Program-made: the position numbers and the translations under genes | In this document: piece by piece, positions 44,568 through 54,280 of the stretch | How the letters are laid out: each line of letters opens with the position of its first letter | Position numbering within the stretch: position 1 is the stretch's first letter | Notes under the pieces: generated by a model | What the model was told of the DNA's origin: nothing | Seen by the model: only the letters and a program-made list of their open reading frames with translations | The model's database searches: none | Origin: Anomaloglossus baeobatrachus | Lineage: Eukaryota > Chordata > Amphibia > Anura > Aromobatidae | NCBI RefSeq assembly: GCF_048569485.1 | Contig: NW_027442259.1 | Location: 62,001-126,000, forward strand | Direction: 5' to 3' | Length of the DNA stretch: 64,000 nucleotides

Positions 44568-45141
44568 AAGGGGGCTTTACACGCTGCGACATCGCTAATG
44601 CGGAGTCGTTGGGGTCACGGAATTTGTGACGCACATCCGGCCGCATTAGCGATGTTGCTGCGTGTGACACCGATGAGCGATTTTGCATCGTTGCAAAAAC
44701 GTGCAAAATCGCTCATCGGTGACATGGGTCTCCATTCTCGATTATCGTTACTGCAGCAGTAACGATGTAGTTCGTCGCTCCTGCGGCAGCACACATTGCT
44801 CCGTGTGACACCGCAGAAACGAGGAACCTCTCCTTACCTGCCTCAAAGCCGCTATGAGGAAGGAAGGAGGTGGGCGGGATGTTCCGGCCACTCATCTCCG
44901 CCCCTCCACTGCTATTGGGCGGTCGCTCAGTGACGTTGCTGTGATGCCGCACGAACCGCCCCCTTAGAAAGGAGGCGGTTCGCCGGTCACAGCGACGTCG
45001 CCGGGCAGGTAAGTATGTGTGACTGGTTCTGTTCGGTGTTGTGCAGCATGGGCAGCAATTTGCCCGTGTCGCGCAACAGATGGGGGCGGGTACCCACACT
45101 AGCGATATCAGGACCGATATCGCAGTGTGTAAAGTAGCCTT
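44568..45141. mobile_element. MITE, TA-flanked, third copy
   Basis: Same orientation as 26868-27440, with TA at 44566-44567 and 45142-45143. It has diverged slightly more than the other two copies, with several single-base differences in the CG-rich interior. Confidence 0.75.
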
Positions 45142-45636
45142 TAGTCACATGACCAAGACTGTATCTGTGTCCCTACAACACACTTGAGACAAATGTGTGT
45201 GTGAGCCTGCATTGTGGGGTATATATAATATATTATAGAGCTGGGAAGGATCATTCTAAGCAGTGAGCTGTTCCAGTATTTGTAGGAAAATACCCAGTAG
45301 AAGCCTCAAACACAGCACCAATACCTCCCATCAGTATCCCACCACAGTGCCATGTAACCCATGCCCTACACTCCCATCTACACCAATACTATACAGGCAC
45401 AAACTAGTATATCTGACTAAAAACCCCCAAAATATGAAGAACGGCCTATAGTTGAGTGTGGATATAAAATCTATGTGAGCAGAGCTAGAATAGAAATCAC
45501 TGATCGCATTGAAGTCATTCTGACCATAAATCACCATGATATCAAGGTGAGGAGTTGTGTGTTACTGCTGGGAGGAAAGGGTTAACAGTGGAATATTAAG
45601 GTGCATTTCTGTGTGCAGTGTTACTAGTCAATGTAC

Positions 45637-45837
45637 AAATTGTCTCTCCAGTAAAGGAGACAAACTCTAGCACAGCGCCACCTATTGGAAGTAGCGATCC
45701 TAAAAGTCACAAGTGGATTTTCAACAATCCATTGCAATATGACTCAGGATATATAAGCCAGATCAGAATCCCAATTTGCAGACACGGTGTTTCGGGGTGC
45801 TTGCCCCTCGTCAGTGCAAAGTATGGGGGTGTCAATG
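45637..45837 (-). mobile_element. Short non-autonomous element carrying a hammerhead ribozyme
   Basis: About 201 bp present here but absent from the otherwise matching site at 27930. Near-identical 11-bp flanks TAGTCAATGTA and TAGTCATTGTA (45626-45636 and 45838-45848) look like a target duplication, so it inserted after the segmental duplication. It includes AGCGCCACCTATTGG, common in short vertebrate repeats, and no coding sequence. The ribozyme suggests a Penelope-derived or retrozyme-like origin; that is inference. Confidence 0.7.
45775..45820 (-). ncRNA. Type I hammerhead ribozyme motif
   Basis: Minus strand, 5' to 3': stem I strand TTTGCA; core CTGACGA; stem II GGGG with loop CAAGCA and CCCC; core GAA; stem III ACA with loop CCG and TGT; cleavage-site C; stem I return TGCAAA. 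All invariant hammerhead positions (CUGANGA, GAA, A15.1-U16.1, H17 = C) are satisfied and the three stems pair perfectly. Predicted cleavage is between the complements of 45781 and 45780. The short stem III matches the minimal hammerheads described in Penelope-like elements and retrozymes, which often act as dimers. Confidence 0.85.
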
Positions 45838-45944
45838 TAGTCATTGTAACAATTCAGTATGAGCTGCTCTTGGTGCCGGGGGAGGGAGATGCTCTCCGGA
45901 GCAAGATAGATGGGGAATGAACATGATATCTATATAGTGTAAGG

Positions 45945-46230
45945 CAGGGGGTCTCAAACTCGGCTGGGTGTATGGGCCGCACAGAGGAAAAAAATAATGT
46001 GGGGGGCTGCATTCTTTGCAGGACAAAGTGACATTTTTATTGGTACCATATATATATTTTTTTTTCACACACCTTTGGATGACTGATTTTCAACATTTTT
46101 CACTTGTTTATTATAACAAATGTGCACATTCTTTGGTTAAATCTAAAAAAAAAAAATTGAGGTTAAAAAAAAGTTATGCCTTATTTTGTTTTTTTTACAG
46201 TTTATCCCTTTCTTTTAACTAATAGTGTTA
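45945..46230 (+). mobile_element. Charlie-like hAT end fragment
   Basis: Begins CAGGGGGTCTCAAACTCGGC after GTGTAAGG, followed by GGGCCGC and AT-rich sequence, resembling the ends of common vertebrate hAT-Charlie repeats. The same tip and flank stand at 28031 and (inverted) 19881, but there the interior differs. It ends at the junction with hAT-2 near 46230. Confidence 0.6.
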
Positions 46231-46232
46231 CA

Positions 46233-47600
46233 ATTATGACGCTAGCGTTTTGTGAAGGGAATGCTTTGCCTACTTCCGTGACTATGGCCTTCCAGAACTG
46301 CTGCATTTTGGCTGACCTCTCCGCCTCGGGAATAAGAGACATAAAGTTCTCCTTGTAGCGTGGGTCTAACAGTGTTACCAACCAGTAATGATTGTCGGCC
46401 AAGATGTTCTTAACGCGAGGGTCACGAGACAGGCAGCTTACCATAAAGTCATCCATGTGCGCCAGACTCTTAACAGCCATCACTTCAATATCCAGACCAA
46501 CACGATGACTGAACATGCTGTCCTCCTCCTTCTCCTCCTCCTCCTCCTCATCTACCCTGTCCTCTGGCCAGCCACGCTGAACTGAGCATATGACTGGTAT
46601 GCATGTCATATCCTCAATTTGGTCGGAGAGTTGCTCCATGTCTTCATCTTCCTCCTCGTCATAGTCCTCCACTGCACGTTGTGATGAGACGAGGCTGGGC
46701 TGTGTGTTATCACCCACACCCACTACTGTTTCTTGCTCCAACTCATCGTGTTCCGCCTGCAATGCATCATGTTTGGTTTTGAGCAGAGACCGTTTTAGAA
46801 GGCAGAGAAGCGGTATGGTGACGCTAATAATGGCGTCATCGCCGCTCACCATCTTGGTGGAGTCCTCAAAGTTTTGGAGGATGGTACATAGGTCGGACAT
46901 CCATCTCCACTCCTCAGGTGTTATGTGTGGAGTTTGACCCATTTCCCGATGGCTTAGGTGATGCAGGTACTCAACAACTGCCCTCTTCTGCTCACATATC
47001 CTGATCAACATGTGCAGAGTTGAATTCCAATGCGTGGGGACATCACACACCAGTCTGTGAGCCGGAAGATGCAAATGACGCTGAAAGCCGGCAAGGCCGG
47101 CTGAAGCAGTAGGTGACTTTCGAAAATGTGCAGACAGGCGGCGAACTTTTACCAGCAGATCAGACAGCTCTGGGTATGAGTTTAGAAACCGCTGAACCAC
47201 GAGGTTGAGCACATGGGCCACGCATGGAACATGTGTCAGCTGGCCTCGCCTCAAAGCCGCCACCAGGTTCCGGCCATTGTCACACACAACCTTTCCTGGC
47301 TTTAGGTTCAGAGGTGTGAGCCAGTGATCTGCATGCTGTTTTAGAGCTGTCCACACCTCTTCTGCATTGTGGGGTTTGTCACCTATGCAGATTAGCTGCA
47401 GCACAGCCTGTTGCCGCTTCGCCGAGGCAGTGCTGCAGTGCTTCCAGCTTGGGACTGGTGTGGAGGGTAAAGTGGATGAGGATGCGCAGGAGGAGGAGGA
47501 GGCTGAAGAGCATGACATTCCGGAGCTGTAGAGTGTGGGTGAAACCCTGACTGAGGTAGGGCCTGCAAACCTTGGTGTGGGAAGGACTTGTTCCGTTCCT
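46233..47600 (-). pseudogene. hAT-2 transposase, central part
   Basis: Minus strand, open over about 450 codons. It contains VVCDNGRNLVAALRR (second catalytic Asp region), CVAHVLNLVVQRFL, HWNSTLHML, DAIISVTIPLLCLL, the acidic insert and HYWLVTLLDPRYKENFMSL. It stops within the segment that corresponds to 30219-30240, so the hATC domain is missing. Upstream, the Ser-rich segment near 47500-47600 runs into recombinase-element sequence. It is complementary in extent to the 29648-30721 fragment (C-terminal half) but is a different copy. Truncated on both sides by junctions, so not functional. Confidence 0.8.
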
Positions 47601-47639
47601 CGCTCAAACTGGGTCCCAGCTGGGCTGAACTGGGTCCCT

Positions 47640-48890
47640 ACCCGGCTGGGTAGGGCGTTGTGGGGGGTTTGTCTATCTCCGTTTGAGGTGAGTTTGTTTA
47701 AGTTAGCCTTTTCTTTGGCGTTTTTTGGAGCCCTGCGGGTTGGGGAGTTGGTATCGCCCAGTAAGGCGTTCCCCGGGGGCTTGGATTGGGGTGACATTAT
47801 GTCAGTGGAAAACGGAGTTGAATTTTGGATTAGGAAATCGAAAACTGATCAGAGAGGTGTGGGTAGACTAGTCCGTTTGGGGATGGTTGTGGCATCTGAT
47901 ATGTGCCCGTTCAAGTGTCTCGGGAATTTTCAACAGATCCGTCCGAAGGTGGATGGCCCCTTATTACATATATCTTTTTATCGAGATACCAATTTGTGAG
48001 TGTTTTTAGGGCATGTTTGAAGTCGTTGGGGTTAGATCCGAAGTCTTTCGGATTGGGGCAGCGACGGAGGCCTCTATATGCGGCCTACCGGAGGAGACAG
48101 TTAAGCAGATTGGTAGGTGGAAGTCGCAGCGCTTTAAGTCGTATGTACGTCCCCAGGTGGTTGTTGGCAATTGAGGGGAAAAGGGGGGGGTATTAGGGTA
48201 TTAGGGTAGCAATGGGGGGGTGAGAGTGTGTGTTTTTTGTCAATTTGGTTTGGTGAGGCAATAAAATGGTGTCGTCTGTACATTTTGTATTGCAGAAGCA
48301 CCCCCCCTTCCTTCCCTGGTCTGGATCCTTGGCCACTCTTATGTGTATTGGGGAGCCCGACGAGCGGACGCGAGATGGAACTGGAGACAGCTAGGTTTTG
48401 AGAAGGACCTGGCTCTCGTGCGATGGCTCGGTGTTCGGGGGTTAGGGTGCAGGAGGTGCATAGATACGCCCGGTTGGACAGACCTCCTGACATCTTAGTG
48501 TTGCATGCCGGGGGGAATGATTTGGGTGGGCGTCCTTTTCGAATCTTGATAAAGGACATCAAACATGATTTGTTACGGTTATGGGCGTCGTTTCCAGGTC
48601 TAACGATAGTCTGGTCAGAGATAGTAGCGAGAAAGAGTTGGCAGAAAGCGCGGTCAGTTGACAGGTTGAACAAGGCGCGGGCGAAGGTTAATAGGGCGAT
48701 CTCGAAGTTTGTTAGTCGGAACGGGGGTATAGCAATACGGCATGTTGAGTTGGAAAGGACGGAAGAGGAATTTTGGTTGGCTGACGGGGTACACCTTAAT
48801 GCGGTGGGAACTGACTTATGGGCTCTTGGCTTGCAGGGAGGTATTGAGAGGGCCCTTTGCTTGCGGGGGGTCTCAGGCACTTGAAGGGTT
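47640..48890 (+). mobile_element. Ngaro/DIRS-type retroelement relic: tyrosine recombinase and SGNH hydrolase
   Basis: About 47650-48170 encodes a tyrosine recombinase C-terminal part (FFGALRVGELV with the first catalytic Arg, then downstream recombinase-like sequence ending near KSYVRPQVVV). About 48310-48890 encodes an SGNH/GDSL-like hydrolase (WILGHSYVYWGARRADA, PDILVLHAGGNDLGG, FWLADGVHLNAVGTDLW). This order, recombinase then SGNH protein, is known in some Ngaro elements of vertebrates. The reverse transcriptase is absent. It is a broken fossil with a few breaks. An inverted copy of most of it lies in the right arm of palindrome B (51957-52960). Confidence 0.7.
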
Positions 48891-49560
48891 TCAAGGTGCC
48901 TTCGTTGTGGTGTTGTTTATTGGTGGGTCCTTGAAGTTGGTTTAAAATTGGTTCGGGGATTCATCCGGGTATGGATCCCCTCATTGGCAGAATTGATGGT
49001 CCCCTGGTGATTTTGGGGGGGAACCCCGACGGGGTATGTCGGGGCCCCTGGGGGTGTGGTTGGGGTTGACGGAGGATTAACCCTTATAATTTGGTGCTCC
49101 TGAGCCAGTGTGGGTAACGGCTGGGAGCAAGTTGAGGTTTTTTATTGCTCGGTTATGGGAATCACCAGGGTTTTGGTAGCTTCAAGGACCTTACCACATT
49201 GCAAATTTAATTGGTTATGTATTCTTGTTAATAAAATGGCTGCTATGGCCAAAATTATCCAAAGATAAATTTGTGTCTGTGTAATTACTTTTAAATAAGA
49301 AATGGGAATGGAGGTGTGGGGTATGAAAGGAAGACCGGAGTCAACAATTCCAGGGTCAAGCATGTTTATTTGCGTAAGCTTCGTTCCAGGGTAGAAAGGG
49401 TAAGAGTGCCTTTCAGAATTCGAAGTGGTCAGACTGTACGGACCACCAAGAACTGCAGGAGAGCTTGAACATCTTCCCATGGATTTGCGACATCCTCCCT
49501 CATCAGTTACGTAGGTAAGCAGGTTCTCAGCATTGCAGCCCATTTGTTGTCTTAAGTTAG
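48891..49560. other. Non-coding 3' region of the recombinase element
   Basis: G-rich then mixed sequence following the SGNH piece, including TTAATAAAATGGCTGC near 49228. Likely untranslated or terminal-repeat sequence of the Ngaro-type element. No gene is supported; minus-strand frames here are shadows. Confidence 0.45.
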
Positions 49561-49856
49561 TTAAGCGGGGTTAACTAACCTGTCAGTTCAGCCTCAGGTC
49601 TAAAGCAGAGGCCTGGACTCCACTCCTTACTCCTCACTCCACAACTCTCCTTAAAAACAACTGACTCCTTTTTCCTGCCCCGGGGTCTCCAGACCCCTAG
49701 GTGGGCGTTTCCTTCCGTCTGGTCCTGCCCACTGGTGTGCCTGTCTTTCCCTAGGGGAGGTGACTAGGGTTTTCTGGTTGGCTTTGTGTGACTTAGGTGA
49801 GGGAAGTTGTTATGCGGGGGCCTATGTGTGACTATCTGCAGTGTCAGGGCGTCACA
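49561..49856 (+). mobile_element. LTR-like end fragment
   Basis: Ends CAGTGTCAGGGCGTCACA, matching the 3' end of the LTR at 14744-15656 and the inverted LTR at 16780. Includes CTGCCCCGGGGTCTCC and GTGACTAGGGTTTTC, also seen in inverted form at 51045-51175. Broken fossil; the 5' part is not delimited. Confidence 0.5.
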
Positions 49857-49919
49857 TATGTATGTGTGTATGTCTGCTAAAGGAATCCGCACCGTCATAT
49901 TTACAAACACAAAATTTTG

Positions 49920-50921
49920 CAGACACCTCATGTGACTCAGGGAACGTTGTAGACTATGTTTTAACAGGAATATTTAACCTTTACAGTTACTCTCCAAAAA
50001 ACCTGCCTCCATTAAACTGAATGGAGGTGGGAGCTGCAAGTTATTAATAGCAGCTGTGATTGGTTGCTATAGGAACAAAGGACATTCATAGTATAAGAAG
50101 CTTATGTGTGAGATAATATGATGTCAGTGGGGAGACAGATAGAGAGAGACAGACACAGACTGAGAGACAAACAGACAGAGACAGATAGGCATAGACAGAC
50201 AGGGAAAGAGACAGAGACAAACAGACAGAGGCAGACAGGGAAAGAGACAGACAGAGATAGACAGGGAAAAAAGGCAGACAGACAGAGACAGAGAAAGAGA
50301 CAGAGGCAGATAGGGAAACAGACAAAGACAAACATACAGAGACAGGCAGGAGAAAAGGCAGACCGACAGGGAAACAGACAGACAGGGGAAGAGACAGACA
50401 GAGAGAGACAGACAGATAGAGACAGACAAAGAAATACAGAGATAGACAGGGAAAGAGACAAACGGGGAATGAGTCAGACAGAGAGAGACAAAGAGAGACA
50501 GGCAGAGAGAGACAGGGAAAGAGACAGACAGGGGAAGAGACAGACAGAGACAGACAAAGAAATACAGAGACAGACAGGGGAAGAGACAGACAGGGGAAGA
50601 GACAGACAGGGGAAGAGACAGACAGACAGGGAAAGAGACAGACCTGGAAAAGAGACAGACCTGGAAAAGAGACAGACAGACATAGAAACAGACAGCCACA
50701 AAGAGAGAAAGACAGACAGACACAGAGAGACAGACAGAGATAGAGAGACAGAGAGACATGGATAGAGATAGAGACACACAGAGACAGACAGATGACAGAG
50801 ACTGGGAGAGAGACAGACAGAAGCATAAATCCCTAACTAAAACTTAACATTTAATGATAGTTTTAAAAGGTAAAAAAACACAAATCATGTAAATAGCATG
50901 ACTCTCTTCTGTGCATAGAGT
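49920..50921. other. Palindrome B spacer (loop)
   Basis: 1002 bp unique to the centre: a non-repetitive part (49920-50130) with GCAGCTGTGATTGGTTGCTA (CCAAT-box-like), the CAGA-type simple repeat, and a short AT-rich tail. No gene is supported. Confidence 0.8.
50135..50820. repeat. Imperfect CAGA/GAGA simple-sequence tract
   Basis: About 690 bp of purine-rich AGACAGACAG, GGGAAAGAGACAGACAGAG and related phrases. Strand asymmetry is strong (purines on plus). Long open frames of Arg/Asp/Thr/Glu on plus and Ser/Leu/Cys on minus are by-products of the tract. Confidence 0.95.
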
Positions 50922-52960
50922 CAAAATTTTGTGTTTGTAAATATGACGGTGCGGATTCCTTTAGCAGACATACACACATACATATGTGACGCCCTGACAC
51001 TGCAGGTAGTCACACATAGGCCCCCGCATAACAACTTCCCTCACCTAAGTCACACAAAGCCAACCAGAAAACCCTAGTCACCTCCCCCAGGGAAAGACAG
51101 GCACACCAGTGGGCAGGACCAGACGGAAGGAAACGCCCACCTAAGGGTCTGGAGACCCCGGGGCAGGAAAAAGGAGTCAGTTGTTTTTAAGGAGAGTTGT
51201 GGAGTGAGGAGTAAGGAGTGGAGTCCAGGCCTCTGCTTTAGACCTGAGGCTGAACTGACAGGTTAGTTAACCCCGCTTAACTAACTTAAGACAACAAATG
51301 GGCTGCAATGCTGAGAACCTGCTTACCTACGTAACTGATGAGGGAGGATGTCGCACATCCATGGGAAGATGTTCAAGCTCTCCTGCAGTTCTTGGTGGTC
51401 CGTACAGTCCGACCACTTCGAATTCTGAAAGGCACTCTTACCCTTTCTACCCTGGAACGAAGCTTACGCAAATAAACATGCTTGACCCTGGAATTGTTGA
51501 CTCCGGTCTTCCTTTCATACCCCACACCTCCATTCCCATTTCTTATTTAAAAGTAATTACACAGACACAAATTTATCTTTGGATAATTTTGGCCATAGCA
51601 GCCATTTTATTAACAAGAATACATAACCAATAAAATTTGCAATGTGGTAAGGTCCTTGAAGCTACCAAAACCCTGGTGATTCCCATAACCGAGCAATAAA
51701 AAACCTCAACTTGCTCCCAGCCGTTACCCACACTGACTCAGTAGCACCAAATGGTTAGGGTTAATCCTCCGTCAACCCCAACCACACCCCCAGGGGCCCT
51801 GACATACCCCGTCGGGGTTCCCCCCCAAAATCACTAGGGGACCATCAATTCTGCCAATGAGGGGATCCATACCCGGATGAATCCCCGAACCAATTTTAAA
51901 CCAACTTCAAGGACCCACCAATAAACAACACCACAACGAAGGCACCTTGAAACCCTTCAAGTGCCTGAGACCCCCCGCAAGCAAAGGGCCCTCTCAATAC
52001 CTCCCTGCAAGCCAAGAGCCCATAAGTCAGTTCCCACCGCATTAAGGTGTACCCCGTCAGCCAACCAAAATTCCTCTTCCGTCCTTTCCAACTCAACATG
52101 CCGTATTGCTATACCCCCGTTCCGACTAACAAACTTCGAGATCGCCCTATTAACCTTCGCCCGCGCCTTGTTCAACCTGTCAACTGACCGCGCTTTCTGC
52201 CAACTCTTTCTCGCTACTATCTCCGACCAGACTATCGTTAGACCTGGAAACGACACCCATAACCGTAACAAATCATGTTTGATGTCCGTTATCAAGATTC
52301 GAAAAGGACGCCCACCCAAATCATTCCCCCCGGCATGCAACACTAAGATGTCAGGAGGTCTGTCCAACCGGGCGTATCTATGCACCTCCTGCAACACCCT
52401 GTTCCACCCTAACCCCCGAACACCGAGCCATCGCACGAGAGCCAGGTCCTTCTCAAAACCTAGCTGTCTCCCGTTCCATCTCGCGTCCGCTCGTCGGGCT
52501 CCCCAATACACATAAGAGTGGCCAAGGATCCAGACCAGGGAAGGAAGGGGGGGTGCTTCTGCAATACAAAATGTACAGACGACACCATTTTATTGCCTCA
52601 CCAAACCAAATTGACAAAAAACACACACTCTCACCCCCCCCATTGCTACCCTAATACCCCCCCCTTTTCCTCTCAATTGCCAACAACCACCTGGGGACGT
52701 ACATACGACTTAAAGCGCTGCGACTTCCACCTACCAATCTGCTTAACTGTCTCCTCCGGTAGGCCGCATATAGAGGCCTCCTTCGCTGCCCCAATCCGAA
52801 AGACTTCGGATCTAACCCCAACGACTTCAAACATGCCCTAAAAACACTCACAAATTGGTATCTCGATAAAAAGGACCCATCCTCGTGACATAATAAGGGG
52901 CCATCCACCTTCGGACGGATCTGTTGAAAATTCCCGAGACACTTGAACGGGCACATATCA
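50922..52960. repeat. Palindrome B, right arm
   Basis: Inverted copy of 47897-49919, including an LTR-like end starting TGTGACGCCCTGACACTGC at about 50985 and the antisense SGNH and recombinase pieces. At 52960 it passes into antisense hAT-2 sequence. Confidence 0.9.
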
Positions 52961-52962
52961 GC

Positions 52963-53406
52963 AATGCGTGGGGACATCACACATCAGTCTGTGAGCCGGA
53001 AGATGCAAATGACGCTGAAAGCCGGCAAGGCCGGCTGAAGCAGTAGGTGACTTTCGAAAATGTGCAGACAGGCGGCGAACTTTTACCAGCAGATCAGACA
53101 GCTCTGGGTATGAGTTTAGAAACCGCTGAACCACGAGGTTGAGCACATGGGCCACGCATGGAACATGTGTCAGCTGGCCTCGCCTCAAAGCCGCCACCAG
53201 GTTCCGGCCATTGTCACACACAACCTTTCCTGGCTTTAGGTTCAGAGGTGTGAGCCAGTGATCTGCATGCTGTTTTAGAGCTGTCCACACCTCTTCTGCA
53301 TTGTGGGGTTTGTCACCTATGCAGATTAGCTGCAGCACAGCCTGTTGCCGCTTCGCCGAGGCAGTGCTGCAGTGCTTCCAGCTTGGGACTGGTGTGGAGG
53401 GTAAAG
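52963..53406 (-). mobile_element. hAT-2 transposase core fragment
   Basis: About 440 bp matching 47029-47470 in the same orientation (KVVCDNGRNLVAALRR, CVAHVLNLVVQRFL). It is bounded by palindrome B on the left and, through GGTAAAGT|ACTGATGGGG, by the 234-bp array of hAT-1 on the right. It and the 46233-47600 copy thus flank palindrome B on both sides in direct orientation. Confidence 0.8.
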
Positions 53407-53937
53407 TACTGATGGGGTGGGTGTCTGTGTGGCCCAATTTTTGGAAAAAAGGGAGACTCCGCTTGGAGTAACCCTTGCTTGCTGTGTTTTTAAAAGAAGC
53501 CAAGATGAACAGAGCTGGGATCAGGAAAGACTTTGCTACCTACCCCGGTGTCATCCTGGGGACGGTTAATTATGGCGTATTTTTGAATTTGCTTGATGCA
53601 AATCAAAACATCCTGTTTGCAACTAGGGCCCAAGTGCTGCCACTGATGGGGTGGGTGTCTGTGTGGCCCAATTTTTGGAAAAAAGGGAGACTCCGCTTGG
53701 AGTAACCCTTGCTTGCTGTGTTTTTAAAATAAGCCAAGATGAACAGAGCTGGGATCAGGAAAGAGTTTGCTACCTACCCCGGTGTCATCCTGGGGACGGT
53801 TAAGAATAGCGTATTTTTGAATGTGCTTGATGCAAATGTAGCTGTGAAGTGTACAACTGGGGCACAACTGCTGCCACTGAAGGGGTGGGTGTGTGTGGGG
53901 CCCAATTTTTGGAAAAAAGGGAGACTCCTCTTGGAGT
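53407..53937 (+). repeat. 234-bp array of hAT-1, about 2.3 units
   Basis: Starts inside a unit at ACTGATGGGGTGGGTGTCTG and ends at the transition to the hAT-1 3' terminal region. Units closely match those near 12510-12980. Confidence 0.9.
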
Positions 53938-54280
53938 CACCTTGCGGTGTTTTACATGATTTTAGAATGGCGTGCCATGCCTATATCTGTGTGTCCTCCT
54001 CTTTTTCCTTGTCCAGCTGTTTTGTTTTCGCATGAGTATATGTCCTTGTCACTTTCCCATGTGTTTGTGTTGTGTTGTGAGTTGTTTGTCACCTTTTGGA
54101 CACCTTTGAGGGTGTTTTCTAGGTGTTTTACTGTGTTTGTGATTGCCTGCCATTGTTTCCTATTGGCTCGAGTTCGGTTCGTCGAACGTTCGACGAGCCG
54201 AACTCGAACGGGAGCTCCGTTCGGCGAACCGACCTCGAGCCGAACCTGGACCGGTTCGCTCATCTCTACTCCTGGACATA
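53938..54280 (+). mobile_element. hAT-1 3' terminus with 12 bp of flank, internal copy
   Basis: A complete 3' terminal region ending in CTCATCTCTA at 54268, followed by CTCCTGGACATA, the same 12 bases that flank the element at 13312. Then the 234-bp array restarts at 54281. A terminus plus genomic flank inserted into an array indicates unequal recombination or local duplication, not transposition. Confidence 0.85.

Larger units (their letters stand above)
40577..45961. repeat. Direct copy of palindrome A spacer and right arm
   Basis: Repeats about 22871-28046 in the same orientation at an offset near 17702, with few differences. Its left edge (TTTGCAGAGCAAAAACAAG) abuts the U2 upstream region and its right edge lies in the hAT tip (CAGGGGGTCTCAAAC). 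It carries the promoter-like segment (40577-41342), gypsy (41342-42082), LINE (42083-42192), antisense integrase (42193-42453), the SET fragment, a Penelope-type end and the MITE. It also has an extra ribozyme-bearing insertion absent from the other copy. Confidence 0.9.
47897..49919. repeat. Palindrome B, left arm
   Basis: Inverted match to 50922-52960 over about 2.0 kb with sparse differences. The outer edge is CTGATATGTG at 47897 and the inner edge AAAATTTTG at 49911-49919. It contains the end of the recombinase piece, the SGNH piece, a non-coding 3' region and an LTR-like end. Confidence 0.9.

Noticed and set aside
48134-48880. 248-codon minus-strand frame
   Set aside because: It is antisense to the SGNH hydrolase piece, which has clear motifs on the plus strand; the mirror frame at 51961-52515 is the same shadow.
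50086-50826. Long open frames of Leu/Ser/Cys (minus) and Arg/Asp/Thr (plus), up to 246 codons
   Set aside because: They are translations of the CAGA/GAGA simple-sequence tract, open in several frames on both strands, with no domain and no conserved start.
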